Numbered from the stretch's first letter, positions 41,781 through 49,466 are shown. The stretch: DNA of 64,000 nt from Anaerolineaceae bacterium (GCA_020634115.1 JACKCH010000012.1:124001-188000), one strand, 5' to 3'. Program-made: numbers and translations. The notes: generated by a model from the sequence alone, not told the origin.

Positions 41781-42350
41781 CTATACGCTATACGACTGAT
41801 AGCTACCGTTGCCGTTGCTCATGATCTGCGGCACATATTCGGTGTCGAGAATACGGGTGCCGCGTCCCATCGCAACCACGCCAGTACGCACCATTTCCAC
41901 AATACCAATCGGCGTGAGTTCCTGAATCATCGCTTCGACAATGTCTTCGGCAGCGGTGATTTCCACAATTGCGAACTTCGCGCCAATATCCACGATACGT
42001 GCCGGGTAACGCTCACACAGGAGCGTGACGGCGTTCCGCGAGTCCGCATCGTCCGAACGGACTTTGATGAGGGCGAGGTCACGGCTGACATGCGGTTCTT
42101 GCGAGACGACTTTCACGTCAATCACATTGACCAGCTTGTAGAGATTCGCGGCAATTCGCCGTGCATCGGTTCGCGCACCATCTACCACAATCGTCATGCG
42201 GGAAACATGCGGGCGGTGGGTACGCCCCACAGTCAGACTGTCCATGTTGAAACTGCGGCGGCGGAACAGGCTGGCGACCCGGTTCAGAACGCCGGGCTTG
42301 TTCTCAACCAGCGCGGCAATCGTAAATTTCTCAGATAACTGTTCACTCAT
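41781..42350 (-). CDS. ilvN: Acetolactate synthase small (regulatory) subunit
   Basis: Regulatory subunit of acetohydroxyacid synthase, which binds valine and activates the catalytic subunit. It is 189 residues. The N-terminal ACT domain begins FTIAALVENKPGVLNRVASLFRRRSFNMDSLTVG, typical of IlvH/IlvN. The C-terminal ALS_ss domain includes ELTPIGIVEMVRTGVVAMGRG. The start overlaps the ilvB stop by 4 nt, so they are translationally coupled. Confidence 0.96.
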   Translation of the reverse strand: MSEQLSEKFTIAALVENKPGVLNRVASLFRRRSFNMDSLTVGRTHRPHVSRMTIVVDGARTDARRIAANLYKLVNVIDVKVVSQEPHVSRDLALIKVRSDDADSRNAVTLLCERYPARIVDIGAKFAIVEITAAEDIVEAMIQELTPIGIVEMVRTGVVAMGRGTRILDTEYVPQIMSNGNGSYQSYSV

Positions 42351-44053
42351 GACTTTACCTCTTCCCCGGGTTTTGGCCGGCGCAGCATATTGTGTAAATC
42401 GGCGCCTGCTGGCACCATCGGATAGACGATTTCCTCTTTTTCCACCACGTATTCGATCAGTTTCGGCCCGTTGATGCTGCGGGCAAAAGCCACCGATTCT
42501 TCCATCTGGTCACGACTGGTGACGCGCATGGACGGAATGCCATAGGCTTCGGCCAGTTTGCAGAAGTCCGGGCTAATCATGGGGGTCGCGTGGTAACGTT
42601 CCTCGTAGAAGAACTCCTGCCACTGTCGCACCATGCCCAGGAAGGCATTATTGATGATGGCGATGTTGATATTGACGTTTTCCTGTACCGCGGTCGCCAG
42701 TTCGCACATAGTCATTTGGAAACCACCATCACCGGCGATTACCCACACTTCTTCATCCGGTTTGCCGAATTTCGCGCCGATACCGGCGGGCAGGCCGAAG
42801 CCCATGGTCCCCAGGCCACCGCTGGTGATGAGCGTAGCCGGGCGCTGGTGGGGGTAATACTGCGCCTCGACCATCTGGTGCTGGCCGACATCGCTCACGG
42901 TGACGGCGTTCCCTTCGGTGAACTGCCACAGGTCGTTAATCACCTGCGCTGAAAGCAGTTTGCCTCCTGTGCCCGCTTGCAGAACATCCCGTTCGCTGGC
43001 GTCTTCCTGCCAGTCCCGGATTCGCGCAATCCATTCTGGATGCTGGTTTCTTTTGACGCCGGGGAGGAGTTGATGCAGCACCGTCTTGACATCGCCAGCG
43101 ATGCCTACGTCCACCTTCACGTTCTTGTTCAGTTCGGATGCGTCAATGTCCACATGAATCTTGCGGGCGTTCAGCGCGTAGGTCTTGATATTGCCAGTAA
43201 CGCGGTCATCAAAGCGCATCCCCAGCGCGATGAGCAAATCCGCATCCTGAATCGCGTAGTTTGAGGCCGCTTCACCGTGCATCCCCATCATGCGGGTCAC
43301 GAGTGGATGGTTTTCGGGGATCGCGCCTTTGCCCAGCAGGGTGAGTGAAATCGGAATCTGGGCGCGTTCGGCCAGTTCCTGCAGTTCGGCCATTGCCCCT
43401 GACATGATAATGCCGTGTCCGGCCAGAATCATTGGACGTTCGGCATTGTTAATCAGGTCGAGCGCCGCGCTCACTTCGTCTTCTGTGGCGTTGACCGGGG
43501 GGCGGTAGCCCGGTAGCCGGATTTCGCCTTCCGGGTAGATAAACTCGGTCTTTGCGTTCTGAACATCCTTCGGAACATCAACCAGCACCGGGCCGGGGCG
43601 TCCGGTACGAGCGATATGAAAGGCTTCCCGCATGATGTAAGCCAGGTCGGCCACGTCGTCCACGAGGTAATTGTGCTTGGTGACGGGCAGTGTGACGCCG
43701 GTCACGTCGGTTTCCTGGAACGCATCCGACCCAATCGCGCCGCGTGTTACCTGCCCCGTGATGCATACAATGGGTGAGGAGTCCATCATGGCGGTGGCGA
43801 TGCCTGTGACCAGATTGGTTGCGCCGGGGCCGCTGGTGGCAATCGCGACGCCCACTTTGCCCGTCGCGCGGGCGAAGCCGTCGGCCATGTGGGACGCGCC
43901 CTGTTCGTGGCGCACGAGGACATGGTGAAGCTGCGGATACTTGGTCATAGCGTCATAGGTTGGCAGGATCGCTCCGCCCGGATACCCGAATATGACTTCG
44001 ACCCCTTCTCGGATGAGACATTCCATAATAATTTCAGCGCCGGTAAGCAGCAT
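42347..44053 (-). CDS. ilvB: Acetolactate synthase large (catalytic) subunit
   Basis: Thiamine diphosphate enzyme making acetolactate and acetohydroxybutyrate. The ATG at 44053 gives 568 residues starting MLLTGAEIIMECLIREGVEVIFGYPGG, standard for IlvB. The catalytic Glu lies in VRHEQGASHMADGFARATG. The ThDP/Mg motif is GDGGFQMTMCELATAVQENVNINIAIINN near residue 440, and the FAD-binding middle domain is intact. It follows ilvE after 11 bp and is coupled to ilvN. Confidence 0.97.
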   Translation of the reverse strand: MLLTGAEIIMECLIREGVEVIFGYPGGAILPTYDAMTKYPQLHHVLVRHEQGASHMADGFARATGKVGVAIATSGPGATNLVTGIATAMMDSSPIVCITGQVTRGAIGSDAFQETDVTGVTLPVTKHNYLVDDVADLAYIMREAFHIARTGRPGPVLVDVPKDVQNAKTEFIYPEGEIRLPGYRPPVNATEDEVSAALDLINNAERPMILAGHGIIMSGAMAELQELAERAQIPISLTLLGKGAIPENHPLVTRMMGMHGEAASNYAIQDADLLIALGMRFDDRVTGNIKTYALNARKIHVDIDASELNKNVKVDVGIAGDVKTVLHQLLPGVKRNQHPEWIARIRDWQEDASERDVLQAGTGGKLLSAQVINDLWQFTEGNAVTVSDVGQHQMVEAQYYPHQRPATLITSGGLGTMGFGLPAGIGAKFGKPDEEVWVIAGDGGFQMTMCELATAVQENVNINIAIINNAFLGMVRQWQEFFYEERYHATPMISPDFCKLAEAYGIPSMRVTSRDQMEESVAFARSINGPKLIEYVVEKEEIVYPMVPAGADLHNMLRRPKPGEEVKS

Positions 44054-44064
44054 AATGTATCTCC

Positions 44065-44997
44065 TTATTTCTGATGACTGTTCGGGCGGGCGTAGGTCAG
44101 CCAACCGTGTGGGTCTGGCTTCTGACCGGAGGTGATGCCGAAAAACATTTCCTGAAGTTGTTTGGTGAGTGGCCCGCGTGTCCCAGCGCCAACCGGTATC
44201 CGGTCTACTGAGCGCAAGGGGGTAATCTCTGCTGCCGTTCCCGTGAAGAAAATCTCATCGGCCAGGTATAGCATGTCGCGTGGAATCGGTTGGTAACGTA
44301 CTTCGTAGCCCAGTTCCTTGAGCAGGGTCAGGGCGGTATCACGGGTGATGCCGAGCAGGATGGATGACCACGCGCCGGGGGTGTAAACCACACCATCGTA
44401 GACCACGAAAATGTTTTCGCCCGCACCTTCGCTCACGAACCCGTTGACATCCAGTGCGATGCCTTCGGCAAAGCTATTGTCGTGGGCTTCCATGCTGATA
44501 AACTGACTATTGACGTATTGCCCGCCGATTTTCGCCAGCGACGCGGCTGTGCCCGGTGCAGGACGCCGCCAGGTACTGACCTGGACATCTACGCCCTGTT
44601 CAACCGCCTCATTGCCCAGGTAACGCCCCCATTCCAGCGTGAAAATGACGACCTCGGTCGGGTTGGCTCGTCCTTCGACCCCCAGCTTGCTCGCGCCCCG
44701 AAAGACCAGCGGGCGGATATAGCAGGCTTCGTGACCATTGCGGCGAATGGTTTCCAGGATCGCTTCATCAAGTGCCTCGGTGCTATAGGGGACATCAATC
44801 CGTGCAATTTTGCACGAATTGAGTAGCCGCCGGGTATGTTCTCTCAGACGGAATACCGCCGGGCCATTGTCGGTGGCATACGCACGAATACCCTCAAAAA
44901 CACTGGAGCCATAGTGCAGGGCATGAGTGGTGACATGGACGGTTGCACTCTCCCAGGGAATAAATTCGCCGTTTTTCCAGATCCATTCAGCAGGCAT
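44065..44997 (-). CDS. ilvE: Branched-chain amino acid aminotransferase
   Basis: PLP class IV aminotransferase that performs the last step of Val, Leu and Ile synthesis. It is 310 residues. It starts WIWKNGEFIPWESATVHVTTHALHYGSSVFEGIRAY, typical of IlvE group I. The catalytic Lys lies in LAKIGGQYVNSQFI, and the signature GAGENIFVV with ITRDTALTLLKELGYEV follows. The ATG has a GGAGAG site only about 17 nt after a hairpin with a T-run, so transcription must pass that structure. Confidence 0.96.
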   Translation of the reverse strand: MPAEWIWKNGEFIPWESATVHVTTHALHYGSSVFEGIRAYATDNGPAVFRLREHTRRLLNSCKIARIDVPYSTEALDEAILETIRRNGHEACYIRPLVFRGASKLGVEGRANPTEVVIFTLEWGRYLGNEAVEQGVDVQVSTWRRPAPGTAASLAKIGGQYVNSQFISMEAHDNSFAEGIALDVNGFVSEGAGENIFVVYDGVVYTPGAWSSILLGITRDTALTLLKELGYEVRYQPIPRDMLYLADEIFFTGTAAEITPLRSVDRIPVGAGTRGPLTKQLQEMFFGITSGQKPDPHGWLTYARPNSHQK

Positions 44998-45025
44998 AAG
45001 TTGTTTCTCTCTCCAATCACGAAAT

Positions 45026-45092
45026 AAAAAACGCGCTTCCCGGTGTGAGCGGCTGTTTAGTAGCCGCGATTGTAAATGTCGGAAAGCGCGTT
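45026..45092 (-). terminator. Hairpin with T-run just upstream of ilvE (possible second attenuator)
   Basis: On the minus-strand RNA, AACGCGCTTTCC (45092-45081) pairs with GGGAAGCGCGTT (45041-45030), followed by six T (45031-45026). An inner stem GCGGCT/AGCCGC (45067-45049) holds the stop codon of the 61-codon frame in its loop. A terminator this close to ilvE must be conditional or leaky. Confidence 0.6.
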
Positions 45093-45242
45093 GTGCGTCG
45101 GTTCCTGGGTATCGGCGTCGTGCGGTTGTTGCGACGCCGTGTCTTGGTGACGTTCAGGGTGTGCCGCCGGCGCGGGCTGAAAAGCCTCCGTCCAGGGACT
45201 GGTGGGATATTGATTCTGGTACTGCTGGCGCTGCGGGGTCAT
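45057..45242 (-). CDS. 61-residue hydrophilic small protein or leader, unknown
   Basis: Frame of 61 codons with an excellent GAGGAG ribosome site at 8 nt. The product is Gln/Pro/His/Thr-rich and uncharged to acidic, with almost no hydrophobic residues and no similarity I recognise. It lies between the branched-chain leader terminator (45281-45304) and a second hairpin with T-run, and its stop codon sits in that hairpin's inner loop. It could be a small protein of the ilv operon, or an upstream frame whose translation opens the hairpin and couples ilvE expression to protein synthesis. Confidence 0.5.
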   Translation of the reverse strand: MTPQRQQYQNQYPTSPWTEAFQPAPAAHPERHQDTASQQPHDADTQEPTHNALSDIYNRGY

Positions 45243-45280
45243 GTGAACTGCTCCTCAAAATTGCATGCGTTCCAAAAATG

Positions 45281-45304
45281 AAAAAGCCCCCGGTCTTGGG
45301 GGCT
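45281..45304 (-). terminator. Attenuator terminator of the branched-chain operon
   Basis: Minus-strand RNA: AGCCCCC (45304-45298), loop AAGACC, GGGGGCT (45291-45285), then T-run. The segment GGCTTGGGTGG (45344-45334), just after the leader stop codon, can pair with CCCCCAAGACC (5' arm plus loop), with one bulge and one mismatch, as an antiterminator. Confidence 0.85.
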
Positions 45305-45345
45305 TCTATTAACACACTGAAGGTTATCTATTGCCACCCAAGCCG

Positions 45346-45420
45346 TTATACCCCGCCAATAAGGACGAGGACAATAAGAATAAGGCTAATGAGGACGGTC
45401 GGGCTAAACTGTTTAGACAT
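45346..45420 (-). CDS. Leader peptide of the ilv-leu operon (Ile/Leu/Val-rich)
   Basis: Twenty-four codons: MSKQFSPT followed by VLISLILIVLVLIGGV and stop. Thirteen of the last sixteen residues are Ile, Leu or Val, the three end products of the operon. It is preceded by a TTGACA promoter and followed by mutually exclusive antiterminator and terminator structures. This is the layout of classical transcription attenuation as in enteric ilvGMEDA: ribosomes stalled by lack of branched-chain tRNAs leave the antiterminator free. A real 24-residue membrane peptide is the alternative, since the run is also hydrophobic, but the terminator placement and operon content favour a leader. Confidence 0.8.
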   Translation of the reverse strand: MSKQFSPTVLISLILIVLVLIGGV

Positions 45421-45453
45421 GATTCTGCCTGATGTCTCTGTATAATGACCGAT

Positions 45454-45482
45454 AGCTTAACGAGCCTTCCGAGAACTGTCAA
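45454..45482 (-). promoter_or_regulatory. Promoter of ilv-leu operon leader
   Basis: Minus strand: perfect -35 TTGACA (45482-45477), 17-bp spacer, -10 TAAGCT (45459-45454). Just upstream is an inverted repeat with arms ATACAGA (45491-45497) and TCTGTAT (45507-45513), a possible operator. Confidence 0.6.
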
Positions 45483-45560
45483 GACCAGTGATACAGATTG
45501 CTCTAGTCTGTATAAAATTGGTGTATATTACCGGTCAAAGTTTATGCACCCTGCACAAAG

Positions 45561-46943
45561 TCATGGAGTGATACGCCCGTTCAGCCATGCTTCGGCCTGC
45601 TGAATCTGCTGGCTGACCGCCTCCGGGGCAGTGCCGCCCGGTGCAGCACGGCGGGCGACGGATTGCTCAAAGTCAAACACGGCAGCGACATCTTCCGCGA
45701 ATAAATCTGAGAGGCTGCGGAGCGTATCCAGGTTGATGTGTGACATTGCCGTGTTTTCTCGCGCCGCCAATCTCACCACTTCGCCCACCACATGATGGGC
45801 CTGCCGGAAGGGGAGTCCCTTTTTGACCAGATAGTCTGCCAGGTCGGTTGCCAGCAGGTCTTCCGTCAGGGCAGCCCGCATTTTCTCCGGGTTCAGGTGC
45901 AAGGTCTGAATGATGGCCGTTACCACCGGGAGCAGGCGAGTCAGCGTATCGAAACTGTCAAAGACGGCTTCTTTGTCTTCCTGGATATCTTTGTTATACG
46001 TGCTAGGTAGCCCTTTGAGCGAGGCCAGTAGCCCGGTTAAATTCCCGATCAACCGTCCCGCTTTGCCGCGTGCCAGTTCCATCGGGTCGGCGTTGCGTTT
46101 TTGTGGCATCAGGCTAGAACCGGTACTGTAGCGGTCATTTAGGGTGATATAGCCGAACAGCGGATTGCTGTAAAGAACAATGTCTTCCGCTAACCGGCTC
46201 AGATGGGTGTTTGCCAGTGCCAGGGCGAACAAAAACTCCGCTGCGAAATCCCGGTCACTCACCCCATCCAGGCTGTTTGGTGTGTAGTCGGCGAATCCCA
46301 GTTCCTCCGCCAGCATCGCCCGGTCAACCGGGAAGGGCGTTCCGGCCAGCGCCCCTGACCCCAACGGGCAGGTGGCGGTTCGACGGTGGCAGTCATCCAA
46401 CCGCTCCACATCACGCGCCAGCATCCAGAAGAAGCTCATCAGCCAGTGTGCGGCGGTAATCGGTTGTGCCGGTTGTAGATGGGTATAGCCAGGCATAATC
46501 GTGTGGACGTGTTGCTGCGCTTGTTCAAGCAATGCCCTCTGCAAATCTATCAATTGAGCTTGCATATCTCGGATGGCGGCCAGCACCCACAGACGGAAAT
46601 CGGTGGCAACCTGGTCATTCCGACTGCGTCCGGTGTGCAGTTTACCACCCGCCGCGCCGACTAACTCGGTTAAGCGGCGTTCAACGGCGGTGTGGATATC
46701 CTCATCGCCGGGTTGCAGTGTGAATACCCCGGCCTCAAACTCCTGCAACACCAATAATAATCCCGCAATGATGCGTTCCGCTTCGTCGCCCGTGATGATT
46801 CCCGCCTGTGCGATGGCGCGGGCATACGCGACACTCCCTGCGATGTCCTCGGCATACATGCGCTGGTCAAATCCGATACTGTCATTCAATGCTCGCAGAT
46901 CATCATCCGTCGGTTCACTGAATGCGCCGCCCCATAATGGCAT
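45561..46943 (-). CDS. argH: Argininosuccinate lyase
   Basis: Final step of arginine synthesis, splitting argininosuccinate to arginine and fumarate. It is 460 residues. The fumarase/aspartase superfamily signature GSSLMPQKRNADPMELARGKAGR lies near residue 275. Other typical segments are HTGRSRNDQVATDFRLW and GYTHLQPAQPITAAHWLMSFFWM, with the catalytic His. It follows argG after 201 bp that contains a palindromic repeat, and has an AAGGAAG ribosome site. Probably in one transcript with argG under the arginine leader. Confidence 0.97.
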   Translation of the reverse strand: MPLWGGAFSEPTDDDLRALNDSIGFDQRMYAEDIAGSVAYARAIAQAGIITGDEAERIIAGLLLVLQEFEAGVFTLQPGDEDIHTAVERRLTELVGAAGGKLHTGRSRNDQVATDFRLWVLAAIRDMQAQLIDLQRALLEQAQQHVHTIMPGYTHLQPAQPITAAHWLMSFFWMLARDVERLDDCHRRTATCPLGSGALAGTPFPVDRAMLAEELGFADYTPNSLDGVSDRDFAAEFLFALALANTHLSRLAEDIVLYSNPLFGYITLNDRYSTGSSLMPQKRNADPMELARGKAGRLIGNLTGLLASLKGLPSTYNKDIQEDKEAVFDSFDTLTRLLPVVTAIIQTLHLNPEKMRAALTEDLLATDLADYLVKKGLPFRQAHHVVGEVVRLAARENTAMSHINLDTLRSLSDLFAEDVAAVFDFEQSVARRAAPGGTAPEAVSQQIQQAEAWLNGRITP

Positions 46944-47082
46944 AAGTTCTTCCTTTGTCCTGATATGGTGTTTGTTGGCCGCTGGTCTCTAGCTGGTTAG
47001 CATCTTAGCGTTTTAGGCCTTCTGGTTATCAGACGAGCAAAAAGCAGATAATTCGTTTGGGTGGCATTGTTGCCGTTTCCAA

Positions 47083-47110
47083 AGGGCGGCCACGCCGGGC
47101 CGCCCCTACG
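47083..47110. repeat. GTAGGGGC-type palindromic repeat
   Basis: On the minus strand: GTAGGGGCGGCCC, then GGCGTGGCCGCCC, forming a GC-rich hairpin in the argG-argH gap. Nearly the same unit as 33022-33049. Confidence 0.75.
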
Positions 47111-47144
47111 AGACTGTTCTTGGGAAATTTGCTGAACGCATCAC

Positions 47145-48410
47145 TTAGTCGCGCTTGAATTTGCTGTAATCCGGTTTGCGGTAACGACTCTGACCGCCGC
47201 CATCAATAGCTAACAGGGCTTCCACCTTCAGCGGCAGGCCGAAAAGATGGATAAAGCCTTCCGCGTCTTTCTGATTGTAGACATCTTCGCGCCCGAATGA
47301 GGCGAAATCTTCACGGTACAGGCTGTAATCGCTCTTGCGCCCAGCGATGATGGCATTTCCCTTGTACAGCTTGATCCGCACCACGCCGCTGACGGTGCGC
47401 TGCGTCACCTGGATAAAGGCGTCCATTGCCTCGCGCAGTTGGGTATACCACTGCCCGTTATAGACCAGTTCGGCGTATTTGACCGAGATAAAGTCCTTGA
47501 AGTGCATGGTGTACTTATCAATGCAGATGCTTTCGAGCGCCTGATGCGCCTTGAGCAGCACCGTGCCGCCCGGTGTTTCATAGACGCCCCGGCTCTTCAT
47601 GCCCACCAAGCGGTTTTCCACGATGTCCACCCGGCCTACGCCGTGAATGCTGGCGAGTTTGTTCAAACGGGTGAACAATTCTACCGGGTTGAGGGCTTCC
47701 CCGTTCAGGCTGACCGGGTTGCCCTGCTCGAACCCGATTTCCACGTATTCGGCCTGGTCGGGTGCATTTTCGGGACTGGTTGTTAGTTGGAACATGGCCT
47801 CTTCCGGTTCGTTCCAGGGGTTTTCCAGCAGGCCGCCTTCGTGGCTCAGGTGGAATAGGTTACGGTCACGACTGTAGATGGATTTTTCAGTGGCCGCAAC
47901 TGGTACATTGTATTTGTGGGCATACGCCAATGCGTCTTCCCGGCTGCGAATGTCCCACTCCCGCCATGGGGCGATAATCGTGAGCTTGGGGTTGAGCGCC
48001 ATCACGGTGAGTTCAAAACGTACCTGATCGTTGCCCTTGCCGGTTGCCCCGTGTGAAACCGCATCCGCCCCTTCCATTTCCGCGATTTCAACCATGTGCT
48101 TGGCGATCAGTGGGCGGGCGAATGATGTGCCGAGCAGGTATTCCCGCTCGTAAACCGCCCCGGCCTGCATAGTCGGGAAGACGAAATCGGTCAGAAATTC
48201 TTCGCGTAGATCACGGATGTAGAGTTTGCTCGCCCCGGATTTCAGTGCTTTTTCTTCCAGCCCGGCCAGTTCTTCCTCCTGGCCGAGGTCGGCGCAGAAG
48301 CAAATCACTTCACACCCATCATAATTGTTGCGTAGCCAAGGGACGATTACCGAGGTGTCCAGACCGCCGCTATATGCCAGTACGACTTTCTTTACTGATT
48401 CTTTTGACAT
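47145..48410 (-). CDS. argG: Argininosuccinate synthase
   Basis: ATP-dependent joining of citrulline and aspartate to argininosuccinate. It is 421 residues, starting MSKESVKKVVLAYSGGLDTSVIVPWL with the N-type ATP pyrophosphatase loop AYSGGLDTS. HGATGKGNDQVRFE is the citrulline/aspartate site, and APWREWDIRSREDALAYA is typical of ArgG. The ATG follows a GGAGGAAA site. It lies 43 bp downstream of an intrinsic terminator preceded by a leader peptide with four Arg codons, so expression should respond to arginine. Confidence 0.98.
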   Translation of the reverse strand: MSKESVKKVVLAYSGGLDTSVIVPWLRNNYDGCEVICFCADLGQEEELAGLEEKALKSGASKLYIRDLREEFLTDFVFPTMQAGAVYEREYLLGTSFARPLIAKHMVEIAEMEGADAVSHGATGKGNDQVRFELTVMALNPKLTIIAPWREWDIRSREDALAYAHKYNVPVAATEKSIYSRDRNLFHLSHEGGLLENPWNEPEEAMFQLTTSPENAPDQAEYVEIGFEQGNPVSLNGEALNPVELFTRLNKLASIHGVGRVDIVENRLVGMKSRGVYETPGGTVLLKAHQALESICIDKYTMHFKDFISVKYAELVYNGQWYTQLREAMDAFIQVTQRTVSGVVRIKLYKGNAIIAGRKSDYSLYREDFASFGREDVYNQKDAEGFIHLFGLPLKVEALLAIDGGGQSRYRKPDYSKFKRD

Positions 48411-48452
48411 GCTTTTCCTCCAATTGCCTGGATCAGGCTAGATGATAGAAAT

Positions 48453-48484
48453 AAAAAACCCCGGATGCTGTTCATTGTCCGGGG
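48453..48484 (-). terminator. Attenuator terminator upstream of argG
   Basis: Minus-strand RNA: CCCCGGA (48484-48478), 12-nt loop, TCCGGGG (48465-48459), then six T. Earlier, TCCGG inside the leader frame (48535-48531) can pair with CCGGA of the first arm as an antiterminator, and CGCCG in the Arg codons can pair with CGGCG overlapping that segment. Confidence 0.9.
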
Positions 48485-48508
48485 CTAACGTGAGTTGAAT
48501 GGGTCTGA

Positions 48509-48595
48509 TTACAGGTACACGCCCATACCGCCGGACTGAAAAATAGTACGGCGACGACGGATTTCAGAAGTGGGGTAGGGTGTCTTGTCAATCAT
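48509..48595 (-). CDS. Arginine leader peptide of argGH
   Basis: Twenty-eight codons from ATG 48595 (30 if ATG 48601 is used): MIDKTPYPTSEI, then four consecutive Arg codons (48559-48548, CGT CGT CGC CGT), then TIFQSGGMGVYL and stop. It is followed by a strong terminator before argG. The Arg run overlaps an RNA arm that competes with the antiterminator, which is the logic of amino-acid attenuation. The promoter -10 ends 8 bases before ATG 48595 and there is no ribosome site, so the mRNA is likely leaderless. Confidence 0.8.
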   Translation of the reverse strand: MIDKTPYPTSEIRRRRTIFQSGGMGVYL

Positions 48596-48602
48596 GTGCA
48601 TA

Positions 48603-48630
48603 AGCATAGCGTGGAGTTGCCAGATGTCAA
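48603..48630 (-). promoter_or_regulatory. Promoter of argGH leader
   Basis: Minus strand: perfect -35 TTGACA (48630-48625), 16-bp spacer, -10 TATGCT (48608-48603). The expected start is at or within a base or two of the leader ATG at 48595. Confidence 0.65.
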
Positions 48631-48705
48631 GGATTTGAGCGCGAAATGGCCTATAATAAGAAATATAGGTGACAACACATTTATATAGTGGGGTTCAATG
48701 ACGTG

Positions 48706-48909
48706 ATGGAAGCGCCAACGATTGAAATATTGGTGAAATTGGTTGAACAACTTAGTGAAGATGAGCAGGTCGAGTTGGTGCGCCGCATAGAGGCTTTATT
48801 GCCGCCGCGTCAGCGTCCGTCCGATACGCTTCGTGTATTCCATGTGGAACATTTTCCTGAAAATATGACTCTGCGGCGCGAAGACGAATATGACGATGAT
48901 TCGGAGTAG
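48706..48909 (+). CDS. Putative antitoxin of a PIN-domain pair
   Basis: Protein of 67 residues. The N-terminal helix IEILVKLVEQLSEDEQVELVRRIEALLP is amphipathic and Leu/Glu-rich, like many type II antitoxin N-termini. The C-terminus is acidic and likely disordered (REDEYDDDSE), suited to wrapping the toxin. It overlaps the PIN toxin gene by 20 nt. A TATAAT box lies at 48652-48657. The ATG at 48706 is the chosen start; a GTG at 48688 is possible. No DNA-binding fold is obvious. Confidence 0.65.
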   Translation: MEAPTIEILVKLVEQLSEDEQVELVRRIEALLPPRQRPSDTLRVFHVEHFPENMTLRREDEYDDDSE

Positions 48910-49351
48910 ACATATTTTTGTTGACACTAATGTTCTGACTTATGCCCCTGTGGATGCAACCCCATTCCATAGAGAAGCCCGGGTATTATTGGATAAACTC
49001 TGGGATGATGACGTGTTGTTGTATATCAGCCATCAGGTCATCCGGGAATACATTGCGAATGCAACCCGCCCACAAACGTATAGCCCGCCAATTCCAATGG
49101 ATATTGTGCTTGAGCAGGTTGAAGATTTTCGGAAATCATTTTTTATTCTTCCGGATTCTGCTGTGGTGTTAGCACATTTCATAGATTTGGTTCGGAAAGT
49201 GGCTGTTGGGGGGAAGTCGGTGCATGATACCAACATTGTCGCTACTATGCTGGCAAATGATATTGATACCTTGCTGACGCATAATGTGAAGGATTTTGAC
49301 CGCTATCTAGGCTATTTACAGGTGATGCCGCTTATCAAAAAGGGGCAATAA
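48890..49351 (+). CDS. PIN-domain ribonuclease toxin (VapC-like)
   Basis: Protein of 153 residues with the PIN fold. Acidic metal ligands are in FVDTNVLTY near residue 11, a Glu in VIREYIA near residue 50, and an Asp in VHDTNIVATM near residue 111; the closing motif LLTHNVKDFDRY is near the end. VapC-type toxins cut tRNA or mRNA. It overlaps the antitoxin gene by 20 nt and is followed by a terminator. The ATG at 48890 or the one two codons later could start it. Confidence 0.85.
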   Translation: MTMIRSRHIFVDTNVLTYAPVDATPFHREARVLLDKLWDDDVLLYISHQVIREYIANATRPQTYSPPIPMDIVLEQVEDFRKSFFILPDSAVVLAHFIDLVRKVAVGGKSVHDTNIVATMLANDIDTLLTHNVKDFDRYLGYLQVMPLIKKGQ

Positions 49352-49353
49352 CA

Positions 49354-49386
49354 AAAAAACCTTCCACGATTGCCGTAGAAGGTTTT
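49354..49386. terminator. Intrinsic terminator after PIN toxin gene
   Basis: AACCTTC and GAAGGTT arms with CACG/CGTA inside, flanked by A-run and T-run, so active on both strands. Confidence 0.75.
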
Positions 49387-49392
49387 CACTGG

Positions 49393-49466
49393 TCGGGGTG
49401 ACGGGATTCGAACCCATGGCCTCTTGCACCCCATGCAAGCGCGCTACCGGACTGCGCCACACCCCG
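49393..49466 (-). tRNA. tRNA-Pro (GGG)
   Basis: Acceptor CGGGGTG/CACCCCG. The anticodon stem CTTGC/GCAAG encloses ATGGGGT with anticodon GGG. The T-loop GTTCGAATC is present and the discriminator is A. CCA is not encoded. Confidence 0.95.
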
